A stretch of DNA of 64,000 bases from NCBI GenBank assembly GCA_963800865.1, contig CAWDCL010000002.1, positions 186,001-250,000 of the forward strand, read 5' to 3'. The stretch comes from JALOKP01 sp963800865. Its GTDB lineage: Bacteria; Acidobacteriota; Polarisedimenticolia; J045. The first letter of the stretch is position 1, and the number at the start of each line of letters is the position of its first letter. The notes beneath the pieces were generated by a model, which saw only the letters and a list, made by a program, of their open reading frames with translations, was not told where the DNA came from and did not search any database. A program made the translations under genes and the position numbers. Below, piece by piece: positions 45,126 through 54,478 of this stretch.

Positions 45126-46600
45126 CCGCACCCGCACCGCGCGGCCGGGAGACCGGCGCGGTGATCGCCTGGTTCCGGCAGGATCTGCGCCTCGCGGACA
45201 ACCCCGCCCTCGCCGCGGCGTGCGCGACCGCCGGCGGTCCCCCCGTCATCCCGGTCTTCGTCTGGTCCCCCGAAGAGGAGGGGGCGTGGCCACCGGGGGC
45301 CGCGAGCCGCTGGTGGCTCCATCACTCGCTCGCGGCGCTCGACGCCGAGCTGCGCGCGCAGGGCTCGCGGCTCGTCCTGCGGCGTGGGCCGCTCGTTCCG
45401 GCGCTGCTCGAGTTGGCGCGCGAGACGGGAGCGGTCGCGATCCACTGGAACCGGCGCTACGAGCCGGCCGGGCGCGCGCAGGGCGAACGGCTCAAGCAGG
45501 CGGCCGAGGCCGCCGGCCTCGCGGCGCGCAGCTTCAACAGCGCGCTGCTCCGCGAGCCGTGGGAGCTCGCCACCGGCGAGGGACGGCCGTACCGGGTCTT
45601 CACCCCGTTCTGGCGCACGCTGCTGGCCCGTGGCGAGCCGCCCGCGCCGCAGCCCGCGCCGGCGTCGATCGCGGCGCCGCGCGCGTGGCCGCGATCGGAC
45701 GCGCTCGACGCGCTCGGGCTGCTGCCGCGCGTCGACTGGGCCGGCGGTCTGCGCGCGGCCTGGGCCCCGGGCGAGGCCGGTGCGAAGCGGCAACTCGAGC
45801 GCTTCCTCGCCGGCGCGCTCGCCGGATACGCGGAAGGGCGAGATCGCCCCGACCGCGACGGCACCTCGGGACTCTCGCCCGCCCTTCACTTCGGCGAGCT
45901 CTCGCCGCGGCAGGTCTGGGCGGCGGTGCGGCGCACGGAGGACACGGCCGGCGGCCGCGGCGTGACGAGCGGCGCGGAGTCCTACCTGCGCGAACTGGGC
46001 TGGCGCGAGTTCGCATATCACCTGCTGTATCACTTTCCCGGGACGCCCGAGTCGCCGCTGCGAGCCGAGTACGGCGACTTCCCGTGGCTCGAGGACGCGG
46101 CGCTGCTGCGCGCCTGGCAGCGCGGGCGCACCGGCTTCCCGTTCGTCGACGCCGCGATGCGCCAGCTCTGGCGGACCGGCTGGATGCACAACCGTGCCCG
46201 GATGGTGGTCGCCTCGTTTCTCGTGAAGGACCTGCTGATCTCGTGGAGCGCGGGGGCGCGGTGGTTCTGGGACACGCTGGTGGACGCCGACCTGGCGAGC
46301 AACACGCTGGGCTGGCAGTGGGCGGGCGGCTGCGGGGCCGACGCGGCGCCGTTCTTCCGCGTCTTCAACCCCGTCACGCAGGGCCGGAAGTTCGACCCGG
46401 GCGGAAACTACGTCCGGTCCCACGTACCCGAACTGGCCGGGCTGGACGGCGCGGCGATCCACGAGCCGTGGGCCGTGCCGGAAGGCCTTCGGGGGGCCGG
46501 GGCCCCGTTCGGGAGCCGCTACCCGGAGCCGATCGTGGACCACCGGGTGGCCCGCGTACGGGCGCTCGCGGCGCTGGCCTCGTGGCGGGGCCGGGGCTGA
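45122..46600 (+). CDS. phrB: DNA photolyase, class I cryptochrome/photolyase family
   Basis: A 492-residue flavoprotein. The N-terminal photolyase fold starts VIAWFRQDLRLADNPALAAA. The FAD-binding domain has DGTSGLSPALHFGELSPRQV, SYLRELGWREFAYHLLYHFP, TGWMHNRARMVVASFLVKDL, then WDTLVDADLASNTLGWQWAG and FNPVTQGRKFDPGGNYVRSH. These fit a CPD photolyase, which splits cyclobutane pyrimidine dimers with blue light; a role as photoreceptor cannot be excluded. GTG at 45122 overlaps the biotin-carrier stop, so it is co-translated with an unrelated gene. The frame is intact. Confidence 0.93.
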   Translation: MTAPAPRGRETGAVIAWFRQDLRLADNPALAAACATAGGPPVIPVFVWSPEEEGAWPPGAASRWWLHHSLAALDAELRAQGSRLVLRRGPLVPALLELARETGAVAIHWNRRYEPAGRAQGERLKQAAEAAGLAARSFNSALLREPWELATGEGRPYRVFTPFWRTLLARGEPPAPQPAPASIAAPRAWPRSDALDALGLLPRVDWAGGLRAAWAPGEAGAKRQLERFLAGALAGYAEGRDRPDRDGTSGLSPALHFGELSPRQVWAAVRRTEDTAGGRGVTSGAESYLRELGWREFAYHLLYHFPGTPESPLRAEYGDFPWLEDAALLRAWQRGRTGFPFVDAAMRQLWRTGWMHNRARMVVASFLVKDLLISWSAGARWFWDTLVDADLASNTLGWQWAGGCGADAAPFFRVFNPVTQGRKFDPGGNYVRSHVPELAGLDGAAIHEPWAVPEGLRGAGAPFGSRYPEPIVDHRVARVRALAALASWRGRG

Positions 46601-46850
46601 ACCGGACCGGCGGCCGCGCGCGATCGAGGCCGGCCCGGGGTCGCGGCGGGCCCTTCCCGGCAGGGCAACCGCCCCCCCGCCGACGGCTTGCCTCCTCCGG
46701 CCCGGGATCGCACTATCTCCTTTGAATCAAGGCTGTTGGCAGCGGCGCCGGACCTGACGAGCGGGAATCGGTTCCGCGCTCGGCGCCGCGGCGGCGGCCG
46801 ATCGTGCTTCAAGGGGCGGCTGTCCCCGCAGAGCAGGAAAGGTTTCAGGT
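46601..46850 (+). promoter_or_regulatory. Long leader region of the cold-shock gene
   Basis: The 250 bp before the csp ATG hold no gene. TTTGAATCAAGGCTGTTGGC at 46722-46741 is the AT-richest part and may be the promoter. AGGAAAGG at 46837-46844 is the ribosome site. A long leader is usual for cold-shock genes, whose mRNA folding senses temperature; I did not find a conserved cold box. Confidence 0.4.
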
Positions 46851-47054
46851 ATGGCTACCGGCAAGGTCAAGTGGTTCAACGACGCAAAGGGCTACGGTTT
46901 CATCAGCCAGGAGAACGGTCCCGACGTCTTCGTCCATTACACGTCGATCGACGGCTCCGGCTTCCGCTCGCTCGCGGAGGGTGACGCCGTCGAGTTCGAG
47001 GTCACCCAGGGGCCCAAGGGTCCACAGGCCAGCAAGGTCCGCCGCGCTTCCTGA
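46851..47054 (+). CDS. Cold-shock protein (CspA family)
   Basis: A 67-residue single cold-shock domain: MATGKVKWFNDAKGYGFISQ with RNP-1 (KGYGFI) and DVFVHYTSI as RNP-2, ending GPKGPQASKVRR. These OB-fold proteins bind single-stranded RNA and DNA and melt mRNA structure. A perfect rho-independent terminator starts 23 bp after the stop, so it is a single-gene unit. Confidence 0.97.
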   Translation: MATGKVKWFNDAKGYGFISQENGPDVFVHYTSIDGSGFRSLAEGDAVEFEVTQGPKGPQASKVRRAS

Positions 47055-47077
47055 GCGCCGGCCTCAGCTCCGCCACG

Positions 47078-47109
47078 GAACGCCCCGCCCCGCGCGGGGC
47101 GTTCTTTTT
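47078..47109 (+). terminator. Rho-independent terminator of the cold-shock gene
   Basis: An 11-bp perfect stem (GAACGCCCCGC at 47078-47088 pairing with GCGGGGCGTTC at 47094-47104), a five-base loop, and TTTTT at 47105-47109. It is the clearest intrinsic terminator in the window. Confidence 0.93.
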
Positions 47110-47191
47110 CGAGGCCGTACGGATCCCCGGCCGTGCGAACCGGCCGCCTTTCCCGCGAGAATGTCCCGCTCCCTCAAAGTCGAGGTTCCCG

Positions 47192-49363
47192 ATGCCGAAC
47201 CGTCCCGCCGCCGCCGCCGCCATCCTGCTCGTCGCGCTCTCGCTCCCCGCCCTCGCGCAGCCGTCCGACCCGGCCCCCTCCGCCGCGCGGCGGGCGATGA
47301 CGGTCGAGGACCTGTGGGCGATCGTGCGCCCCGGCGCGATCGCGATCTCGCCCGACAGCACGCGCATCGCGTACCAGGCGACGGCGTGGAGCATGGCGGA
47401 CAACAAGGGGAACACCGATCTCTGGTGGGTCCCGCTCGGCGGCGGCGAGCCGGCACGCCTGACGCGCCAGCCCGGCAGCGACAGCGCGCCCGCGTGGTCG
47501 CCCGACGGGGCCTGGATCTACTTCCTCTCGGCTCGCGAGGGGCAGGCCGCGCAGGTCTACCGCCTCCCCTCCGCCGGCGGCGAGGCCGAGGCAGTCACCG
47601 CGTTCGGCGGCGGGGTCTCGGCGTTCCGGCTTTCGCCCGACGGGAAGAAGCTGCTGGCCGCGTCGTCCTCCTTCAAGGAGTGCGGCGACGAGGCGTGCGC
47701 CACCGCGCGCCGCAAGGCCGACGCCGGGCTCGCGGCCTCGGGACGGATCTACGACGGGCTGCTCTATCGCCACTGGAATGCCTGGCGCGGCGACGAGCGC
47801 TCGCACGTCTTCCTCGTCGATCTCGCCGCGGGCGGCGCGCCGCCCGTCGACCTGACCCCGGGGGATGTCGACGTCCCGCCGCTCGCGCTCGGCTCTTCGC
47901 ACGATTTCGCCTGGGCGCCGGACGGGGCGTCGGTGGCGCTGGTGGCCAACCGCGACCCGGTGGTGGCGATCAGCACCAACAACGACGTCGAACAGCTGAT
48001 GCTGGTGGACGGCAGGCCCGGCACCCGGACCACGATCTCGACCTCTCCCGGCAGCGACGCCGGCCCGCGCTTCTCGGCGGACGGCCGGACGCTCTACTGG
48101 ACGTCGATGCCGCGCGGCGGCTTCGAGGCCGATCGGCGCACCCTGGTGGCCCGGGACCTCCCGACGGGGAGCGCCGGCCCGGGCGCCCTGCGCCAGCTCT
48201 TCGAGCAGCCGGACCTCTCGGTCAGCGACTTCGCGCTCGCCCCCAACGCCGACATCTACTTCACCGCACAGGACCGCGGGCGCCAGGGCCTGTTCCGGCT
48301 CCCGGTGGGCTCGCTCGCCGCAGTCGGCGCCACCGGCGCGATGGCGACCTCGAACAGGGTCGAGACCGTGCTGCGCGGCGGCAACGTCAAGGAGTTCGTC
48401 GTCGCACCGGACGGGAAGAGCATCGCGCTGGCGCTCGAATCGCTCTCGATCTTCCCCGAGTTGTACCGGCTCGACCTCGAGAACGGTCAGCTCCGCCCGC
48501 TCACCCGGCACAACGAGACGCTGCAGCGCACGATCGAACTGGGGCAGGTCGACGAGCTGTGGTTCGAGGGGGGCGGCAAGGAGAAGGTGCACGCGCTGGT
48601 CGTCCGGCCGCCGCGCTCGAAGATCGGGGCGGCGGCGAAGGTCCCGGTCGTCGTGCTCGCGCATGGCGGACCGCAGGGGGCCTGGCTCGACGAGATGCAC
48701 GCCCGCTGGAACCAGCAGCTCTTCGCGGCGATGGGGTACGTGGTCGTCGCACCGAACTTCCACGGCTCCACCGGCTACGGCCAGCCGTTCACGGACAGCA
48801 TCAGCAAGGACTGGGGCGGCAAGCCCTACCAGGACGTGATGGCGTCGCTGGAGGCGGTCGCCGCGCAGGTCCCGGAAGCCGATGTTTCGCGGGTCTGCGC
48901 GGCCGGCGGCTCGTACGGCGGCTACATGGTCAACTGGCTGCTCGGCCAGACCGGCACCCGCTTCCGCTGTTTCGTCTCGCACGCCGGGCTCTACGACATG
49001 GAGAGCTTCTACGGCGCGACCGAGGAGACCTGGTTCCCGGAGTGGGACTTCGGCGGCCCGTACTGGGCGGCGCCGGAGCTCTACCAGAAGTACTCCCCCT
49101 CGTCCTACGCCGCGAAGTTCAAGACCCCGACGCTCGTCATCCACGGCGAGCTCGACTACCGCGTCCCGGTGACCCAGGCGATGCAGCTCTTCACCGCGCT
49201 GCAGCGCCAGGGGGTCCCCTCGCGGTTCCTCTACTTCCCGGACGAGGCCCACTTCATCGCCAAGCCGGCCAACGCCCGGCTCTGGTGGAACACGATCGAG
49301 GCCTGGTTCGCGAAGTACCTCGCCGATTCTGCACCGTTGACCGCCGTCGATCGCGGGCTGTAG
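47192..49363 (+). CDS. Secreted S9-family prolyl oligopeptidase/dipeptidyl peptidase
   Basis: 723 residues. Signal peptide PAAAAAILLVALSLPALAQ ends near residue 23. A seven-blade propeller region (DSTRIAYQATAW, AWSPDGAWIYFLS, RLSPDGKKLLAAS) precedes an alpha/beta-hydrolase domain. The triad is Ser574 in AAGGSYGGYMVNW, Asp655 in VIHGELDYRVPV and His687 in PDEAHFIAKP, the S9C (acylaminoacyl-type) arrangement. ATG at 47192 follows GAGGTTCCCG. The stop codon TAG at 49361-49363 belongs to a GTAGGG hairpin repeat. It probably trims peptides in the periplasm or outside. Confidence 0.93.
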   Translation: MPNRPAAAAAILLVALSLPALAQPSDPAPSAARRAMTVEDLWAIVRPGAIAISPDSTRIAYQATAWSMADNKGNTDLWWVPLGGGEPARLTRQPGSDSAPAWSPDGAWIYFLSAREGQAAQVYRLPSAGGEAEAVTAFGGGVSAFRLSPDGKKLLAASSSFKECGDEACATARRKADAGLAASGRIYDGLLYRHWNAWRGDERSHVFLVDLAAGGAPPVDLTPGDVDVPPLALGSSHDFAWAPDGASVALVANRDPVVAISTNNDVEQLMLVDGRPGTRTTISTSPGSDAGPRFSADGRTLYWTSMPRGGFEADRRTLVARDLPTGSAGPGALRQLFEQPDLSVSDFALAPNADIYFTAQDRGRQGLFRLPVGSLAAVGATGAMATSNRVETVLRGGNVKEFVVAPDGKSIALALESLSIFPELYRLDLENGQLRPLTRHNETLQRTIELGQVDELWFEGGGKEKVHALVVRPPRSKIGAAAKVPVVVLAHGGPQGAWLDEMHARWNQQLFAAMGYVVVAPNFHGSTGYGQPFTDSISKDWGGKPYQDVMASLEAVAAQVPEADVSRVCAAGGSYGGYMVNWLLGQTGTRFRCFVSHAGLYDMESFYGATEETWFPEWDFGGPYWAAPELYQKYSPSSYAAKFKTPTLVIHGELDYRVPVTQAMQLFTALQRQGVPSRFLYFPDEAHFIAKPANARLWWNTIEAWFAKYLADSAPLTAVDRGL

Positions 49364-49386
49364 GGGCCGGCCTCCGTGCCGGCCCG
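49360..49386 (+). repeat. GTAGGG hairpin repeat at a stop codon
   Basis: A single copy identical over its 27 bp to the plus-strand copies at 3086 and 44691 (stem GGGCCGGC/GCCGGCCC, loop CTCCGT). Its bases 2-4 are the TAG stop of the S9 peptidase. With no T-run it is not a classic terminator but could protect the mRNA end or end transcription. Confidence 0.9.
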
Positions 49387-49458
49387 CGAGGCGGCGGGCG
49401 GGCGGGCGCATGTCGTCGTAGATTGACGGGCGCCCTGCGCCCCCCGGGAGGAGATCTC

Positions 49459-51204
49459 GTGCTGCGTCCGCCTTCGTCATCGACCGTGCTGCCGGCCCTG
49501 TTCGCCGTCGTCCTCCTGGCCGCCTGCGCCTCGGCGCGCGGACCCGCGACCCCGGGCTCCTCTCCGGCCGGTGTGCCTCCCGCCCCGGGCGCGGAAGGGG
49601 AAACGGGCGACATCCCGGACAGCAAGCCGATCATCACCTACAAGCCGGCGACGACCCCCTTCCAGAAGAATGCCGGCGGGGCGACGAACGTCCGCGTCAA
49701 CCAGGACACTTCCGGCCGGAACCAGAACGAGACGACGATCGCGGTCAACCCGCTCGACGCGAACAATTTCGTCGGCGGCGCCAACGACGCGCGGCTCGGG
49801 AGCTGGACGGCGGCCTTCTACACCACGACCGACGGCGGGCAGACCTGGATCGACGGGGTCAGCCCCTTCCGCAAGAACCCGAACCAGGGCGACCCGACCG
49901 TCGCCATCTGCGGCGACGGCACCGTCGTCTTCGGCTACCTCGACTACGTCGGCTCCTACCAGCCGGTGCGGCTGGTCGTCGCGAAATCCAGCGACAAGGG
50001 GCTCACCTGGCCGCAGTTCGGCGTCGTGAGCGAGACCAGCGGGACCCCGTTCATCGACAAGCCGTACATCGCCTGCGCGCCGAACGGCACCGGCGGCTAC
50101 GCCAATCGCGTGTACATGTCCTGGACGAACTTCGGGACGACGACCAGCCCGATCCGTGTCGCCTACTCGACGGATCGCGGCGTGACCTGGATCGGCGCGA
50201 AGAACGTCTCGCCCTCCGGCGGGGTGCAGGGTTCGGTCCCGGTCGCCGGACGGGCCGGCGTCGCGTACGTCTTCTGGGGCGGCTCGACCGGGATCGAGTT
50301 CGTCAAGTCGACCAACGGCGGCGTCTCCTGGTCCGCCTGGGACACCGTCTCGTCGGTCAGCGGCATCGGGGACGATCCCTGGTTCCGCCGCAACTCGTTC
50401 CCCACCGCGGCGATCGACAACTCCCGCACCGCGACCGACGGCTTCGTCTACGTCGCGTGGGCCGACAGCCGCAACGGCGACGCCGACATCCTGCTCTCGC
50501 GCTCGACCGACCGCGGGACGACCTGGTCGGCGCCGATCCGGGTCAACGACGATCCGGTCGGCAACGGCCGCGACCAGTTCTTCCCGTGGATGGCCGTGGA
50601 CGAAAAGGGGAACGTCCACCTGATGTGGCACGACCGGCGCGAGGATGCGGCCGACAACCTGTACCACGTCTTCGTCGCGACCTCGCGCGACGGCGGAGCG
50701 ACGTTCGACCGCAACATCAAGGTGACGGACGTCGCGTCGCGCAGCTCGCTGAGCGGGTTCCTCGGCGACTACGCGGCGATCGCCGCCCATGGCGGAAAGA
50801 TCGTCCCGCTCTGGTCCGACCTGCGCGCCGGCACCGGCGAGGAGGACGTCTACATCGAGGTCGAGCCGATCTTCGACTACGACACGGTCCAGGGGGTTTC
50901 GTTCCCGAGCCAGTCGCTCGTCCAGTTCGACGACCAGGAGCCGCGGCTCGGGACCGGCATCGTGTACGACGCGATCACGGGGCTGGTCTCGGACCTCGCG
51001 GCGCCCGACGCCTGGACCCGGGCCAGCTGCGCCGCCGAGGATCTCGCCGGACCGCCCCTGGCGCTCGCCGACCTTCCCCCCGCGGGTGACGCGCTCTACG
51101 TGCTCATCCGCGCGCAGGGCCCGCGCGGCGGGGGTTCCTACGGCTCGTCGTCGGAGCACCCCGACGCCCGCGATCCGTTCGACGCCAACGCGGTCTGCAA
51201 CTAG
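49459..51204 (+). CDS. Sialidase-like BNR-repeat lipoprotein
   Basis: 581 residues. GTG at 49459 follows GGGAGGAGATC. The signal ends in a lipobox FAVVLLAACAS, so the protein is probably a lipid-anchored product of Lgt (lgt lies at 54479). The body is a six-blade sialidase-type propeller with Asp-box repeats: YTTTDGGQTWI, SSDKGLTW, STDRGVTW, STNGGVSW, STDRGTTW, SRDGGATF. The Arg triad of true sialidases is not obvious, so catalysis is doubtful. The last 45 residues (ALYVLIRAQGPRGGGSYGSS to NAVCN) resemble the shared tail of other secreted proteins here. Confidence 0.85.
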   Translation: MLRPPSSSTVLPALFAVVLLAACASARGPATPGSSPAGVPPAPGAEGETGDIPDSKPIITYKPATTPFQKNAGGATNVRVNQDTSGRNQNETTIAVNPLDANNFVGGANDARLGSWTAAFYTTTDGGQTWIDGVSPFRKNPNQGDPTVAICGDGTVVFGYLDYVGSYQPVRLVVAKSSDKGLTWPQFGVVSETSGTPFIDKPYIACAPNGTGGYANRVYMSWTNFGTTTSPIRVAYSTDRGVTWIGAKNVSPSGGVQGSVPVAGRAGVAYVFWGGSTGIEFVKSTNGGVSWSAWDTVSSVSGIGDDPWFRRNSFPTAAIDNSRTATDGFVYVAWADSRNGDADILLSRSTDRGTTWSAPIRVNDDPVGNGRDQFFPWMAVDEKGNVHLMWHDRREDAADNLYHVFVATSRDGGATFDRNIKVTDVASRSSLSGFLGDYAAIAAHGGKIVPLWSDLRAGTGEEDVYIEVEPIFDYDTVQGVSFPSQSLVQFDDQEPRLGTGIVYDAITGLVSDLAAPDAWTRASCAAEDLAGPPLALADLPPAGDALYVLIRAQGPRGGGSYGSSSEHPDARDPFDANAVCN

Positions 51205-51214
51205 CGCGGATTTT

Positions 51215-52036
51215 TCACGAAGGGCCGGAGTGCGGTTGCCGTCCCCGACTTGCGGGGACGATCGCCGGGGGCGAGGCGATCGCGACGAGCGGCATCCCGA
51301 AGGCCTGCTCGGCCGCCGGCGAGGTGAGGACCTCGACCGGCTTGCCCTCGGCCGTCACCCGCCCGCCGTCGAGCAGCAGCACGCGCGTCGGCCCGCGCAT
51401 CGCGAGCACCAGGTCGTGCAGCGACAGCACGACCGCTGCCCCGCCCCGCGCCAGCCCTTCGAGCAGGTCCATCACCTGGCAGGCGTGACCGACGTCGAGC
51501 GCGGTCGTCGGCTCGTCGAGCACCAGGATCGACGCCTCCTGCGCGATCGCCCGCGCCAGGTGGACCCGCCGCCGCTCGCCGGCCGACAGCTGCGTCAGCG
51601 GCCGCGCGGCCAGCGGAGCGACGTCGGCGCGCTCCATCGCGTCCCGCACCGCGCGGCGGTCCGCCTCGCGCGGCGAGCGCAGCACGCCGAGGTGCGCGAA
51701 GCGCCCCATCGCGACGGCGTCGGCGACGGTGATGCCGAACTCCGTCCAGGTCTCCTGCGGCAGGAACGCGAGACGCCGAGCCAGCTCCCGGCGGGAATGC
51801 GCGGCCAGCGGAACGCCCGCGACGCGGACCTCGCCGCCCTCGAGCGGGAGGATCCCGGCGAGCGCCCGGAGCCAGGTCGTCTTGCCGGCGCCGTTCGGCC
51901 CGACGATCGCGACCATCTCCCGTGGCCGGAGCGCCAGGTCGACCCCCGCGAGGACCTCCCGGCCCCCGAGCCGAACGGAGACGGCGCGGCTCTCCAGCAC
52001 GGGGGAGTCGGGAGCGGTGGACGGCGCGGCGGTCAT
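51215..52036 (-). CDS. ABC transporter ATPase, FecE/BtuD type
   Basis: A 273-residue ATPase: Walker A VGPNGAGKTTWLRALAG, Q-loop LAFLPQETWTEFGITVADAV, signature LTQLSAGERRRVHLARAIAQ, Walker B ILVLDEPTTALD and H-loop VVLSLHDLVLAMRG. The order and the FGITVADAV stretch match ATPases of iron-siderophore, heme and cobalamin importers. No permease or binding-protein gene adjoins it in the window, so it works with parts encoded elsewhere. It is convergent with the BNR lipoprotein gene and 47 bp after the DUF2207 gene on the same strand. Confidence 0.88.
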   Translation of the reverse strand: MTAAPSTAPDSPVLESRAVSVRLGGREVLAGVDLALRPREMVAIVGPNGAGKTTWLRALAGILPLEGGEVRVAGVPLAAHSRRELARRLAFLPQETWTEFGITVADAVAMGRFAHLGVLRSPREADRRAVRDAMERADVAPLAARPLTQLSAGERRRVHLARAIAQEASILVLDEPTTALDVGHACQVMDLLEGLARGGAAVVLSLHDLVLAMRGPTRVLLLDGGRVTAEGKPVEVLTSPAAEQAFGMPLVAIASPPAIVPASRGRQPHSGPS

Positions 52037-52083
52037 CGGCGCGGGGAGTGTACGGCTGCCGGGGGCGCTCCGTCCGCGCCCCG

Positions 52084-53875
52084 CTACCAGGACCCGCCGC
52101 CCCCGCCGCCCCCGCCGCCGCCCGACGAACCGCCGCCCCCCGAGCCGCTCGACCCCTTCGACCGCGGCGCCTGGGTCATCGCGCCCGCGGTCCGCGACAT
52201 CGCGCTCGACAGCGAGCGCTCGAAGCCGCGGGTCGAGAAGCCCTGCGACGGGTTCCGCCCGACGAACCAACCCGGCGATCCACCCTGCGCGTAGATCCCC
52301 TCGAAGCGGCGCGCCCAGGCCGCCGCGACGCCGAGCGCCATGGCGTACGGGAGGAGCGACTCGAAGATGTTGCGGGCGCGGTCCTGCTCCAGCTTCTCCG
52401 CCTCGACGCGGTGGACGAACTCCTCGAACCCCAGCGCCCACTCGCGCAGCTCGACCCCCTTCGCGGTGCGCCGCGGCATCGCGCGGGCGAACGCGATCCC
52501 GGCGATCGCGGTGACGAGCCCGGCGAGCGCGGGCATCCCGAGCGCCTGCGGCAGGATCCCGCCGCGCAGCCAGACCCACAGCCCGCCGGCCAGGAAGGTC
52601 GCCACGCCGGATCCGACGCCGATCAGCGTCCAACGGCTGCGGACGGCCGTCGGCTTGCCGGAGAAGTAGCCGCGCTGGGTGACGCGCTCGAAGAGCGCGT
52701 CCCGGATCCCCGGCACGTGGCGGTAGAAGCGCTCGCGCAGGTCGTCGATCTCGACCCGGTCGCCGCCGGCGAACAGCGCCTCGAGCATGAGCCGCTCGTG
52801 CGGCAGCAGCGCCTGCTCCGGGGCGCCGTCCCCTTCCCGCCGCCGCTCCAGCACGATCTTCTCGCTGGAGAACAGGCCGAAGAGCAGCGGCTCTTCCTCG
52901 ATCCGGACGCGCGCAATGCCCGCGGACCGCGAGGTCGACCAGCGTGGCGGTGATGTCGCGCGTGTCGACGTTCTCGTCGACGACGGTGCCGATCTCTCCC
53001 GGGCTGACCCCCTCCGGCGCCTCGTAGCGCACGACGATCGACCCGCGCCCCCGCGGATCGCGTCCCCGCTTCCACCACTGCCGGGTCAGCAGCGCGAGCG
53101 CCACCAGCGGCACGGCCACGATCCAGTTCTCGAGGCCGAAGCGCCCGGCGGCGACGGCCGCGGAGGGACGCGCCACGAGCCCGCGCGGCCAGGCCACCGC
53201 GACCGTGAACCCCTCGAGCGGCGCCAGCGGGCGCGGCGCGCTGAACGCGATCTCGTTCGCGGAGGGGCGCTCCATCGCGACGTCCTGCTCGGTGCTGCCG
53301 AAGCGGCCGACGTAGGCGGCTGTCTCGAGCGCGGCGTCGTCGACCGCAGCCGGGAGCCGGACCGTCGCGCTGGCCCGCTCGATCGCGGCCTGCCACTCGT
53401 TGCCGGTCGCGTTCCAGTAGAGCTCGTCGTGCTCGGGCCGCACGACGAGCGCGTCGCGCACGCGGTAGCGGATGACGTAGGTGACCTTCCCGTCGACCGT
53501 GCGGTCGGGGTCGCCGATCCGCAGGTTGACGTCCCGGCCCTCCTGCGAGGTCTTGACGCGGTGGCTGTTGCCCGCCCCGTCCTCGACGCCGAGCAGCCGG
53601 AAACCGAGCGCGTAGACGAATCCCCGCGGGTCGGTGTACCGCACCGGGATCGTGCGGTAGATCCCGTGCCGCGGCTCCGAGAACTCGACCTCCAGCCGCT
53701 CGGTGACGACGACGTCGCCGTCGCGCTGCACGTCGAGGTCGGTGTGGAAGCTGCGGATCACGTAGCCGCCGCGGTCGGCGAGCGCTGCGCCCGTCGCGCC
53801 CGCGGCGGCGAGCACCACGGCGACCAGCGCGAGGGCGAGCAGCGGGACCCGCCGCGGCGCGGACCGGGCGATCAT
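52084..53875 (-). CDS. DUF2207 membrane protein (one frameshift)
   Basis: About 597 residues. Signal peptide VPLLALALVAVVLAAAGATG, then the outer DUF2207 beta-domain (VIRSFHTDLDVQRDGDVVVT, HGIYRTIPVRYTDPRG), a membrane span (WIVAVPLVALALLTRQWW), and after a shift near 52915 a cytoplasmic helical part with two more spans (GVGSGVATFLAGGLWVWLRG). It finishes in a poly-Gly/Ser tail ending GGGGSW, typical of the family. Function is unknown; the gene is regularly found with lemA. Its ATG overlaps the LemA stop (ATGA). Confidence 0.85.
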
Positions 53876-54441
53876 CGGGGCCTCCCGACGTCGACCCGCG
53901 GGGCCGACGCCTCGGCGCGATCCTCCAGCTCGAAGAAGGCGCGCTCGGAGAAGCCGAAGGGGCGCGCCACGAGCAGGTCGGGGAACGACTGGATGCGGGT
54001 GTTGAGATCGCGGACGACGGCGTTGTAGTAGCGCCGGGCGTTCTGCAGGTCGTCCTCGAGCGCGACCAGCGCGTGGTGGAGGTCGAGGAACCGCGCGCTG
54101 GCCTTGAGCTCGGGATAGGCCTCGACCACGGCGAAGAGCGTGCGCACCCGCTCGCCCAGCCGGGCCGACGCCACGCCCGCCTCGGCCGGGAGACCCGCGC
54201 CCCGCGCGCTCTCCGCGTCGCCGCGCGCCCGCACCACCGCTTCGAGCGTCCCCGCCTCGTGACCGACGTACCCGCGCACCGTCTCGACCAGGTTCCCCAC
54301 CAGGTCGTGCCGGCGCTTGAGCTGCACGTCGATGTCGGCCCACGCCGACGCCGCGCGATTGCGGAGCGCGACGAGCCGATTGAAGCAGACGAGGGCGAGG
54401 ATCAGCAGGAGCGCCGCGAGGCCGACGAGGACGGGGATCAT
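53872..54441 (-). CDS. lemA: LemA family protein
   Basis: A 189-residue LemA protein. One N-terminal membrane anchor (IPVLVGLAALLLILALVCF) is followed by the conserved helical bundle: RAASAWADIDVQLKRRHDLV, NLVETVRGYVGHEAGTLEAV, ALEDDLQNARRYYNAVVRDL and NTRIQSFPDLLVARPFGF. LemA proteins are membrane-anchored coiled coils of unclear role, often next to DUF2207 or M48 genes. It is the first gene of the lemA-DUF2207 pair; the ABC ATPase may be the third. Confidence 0.93.
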   Translation of the reverse strand: MIPVLVGLAALLLILALVCFNRLVALRNRAASAWADIDVQLKRRHDLVGNLVETVRGYVGHEAGTLEAVVRARGDAESARGAGLPAEAGVASARLGERVRTLFAVVEAYPELKASARFLDLHHALVALEDDLQNARRYYNAVVRDLNTRIQSFPDLLVARPFGFSERAFFELEDRAEASAPRVDVGRPR

Positions 54442-54478
54442 CGCGGACAGAGGATAGCAGCCCCCCCGATGCGCCGGC

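Noticed and set aside
47174..49480. A 768-codon minus-strand frame opposite the S9 peptidase
   Set aside because: Antisense shadow of a gene with a complete catalytic triad; Arg/Glu/Val low-complexity composition.
49459..51204. True sialidase
   Set aside because: Asp-box propeller repeats are present but I could not find the catalytic Arg triad or Tyr/Glu pair, so only a sialidase-like fold is claimed.
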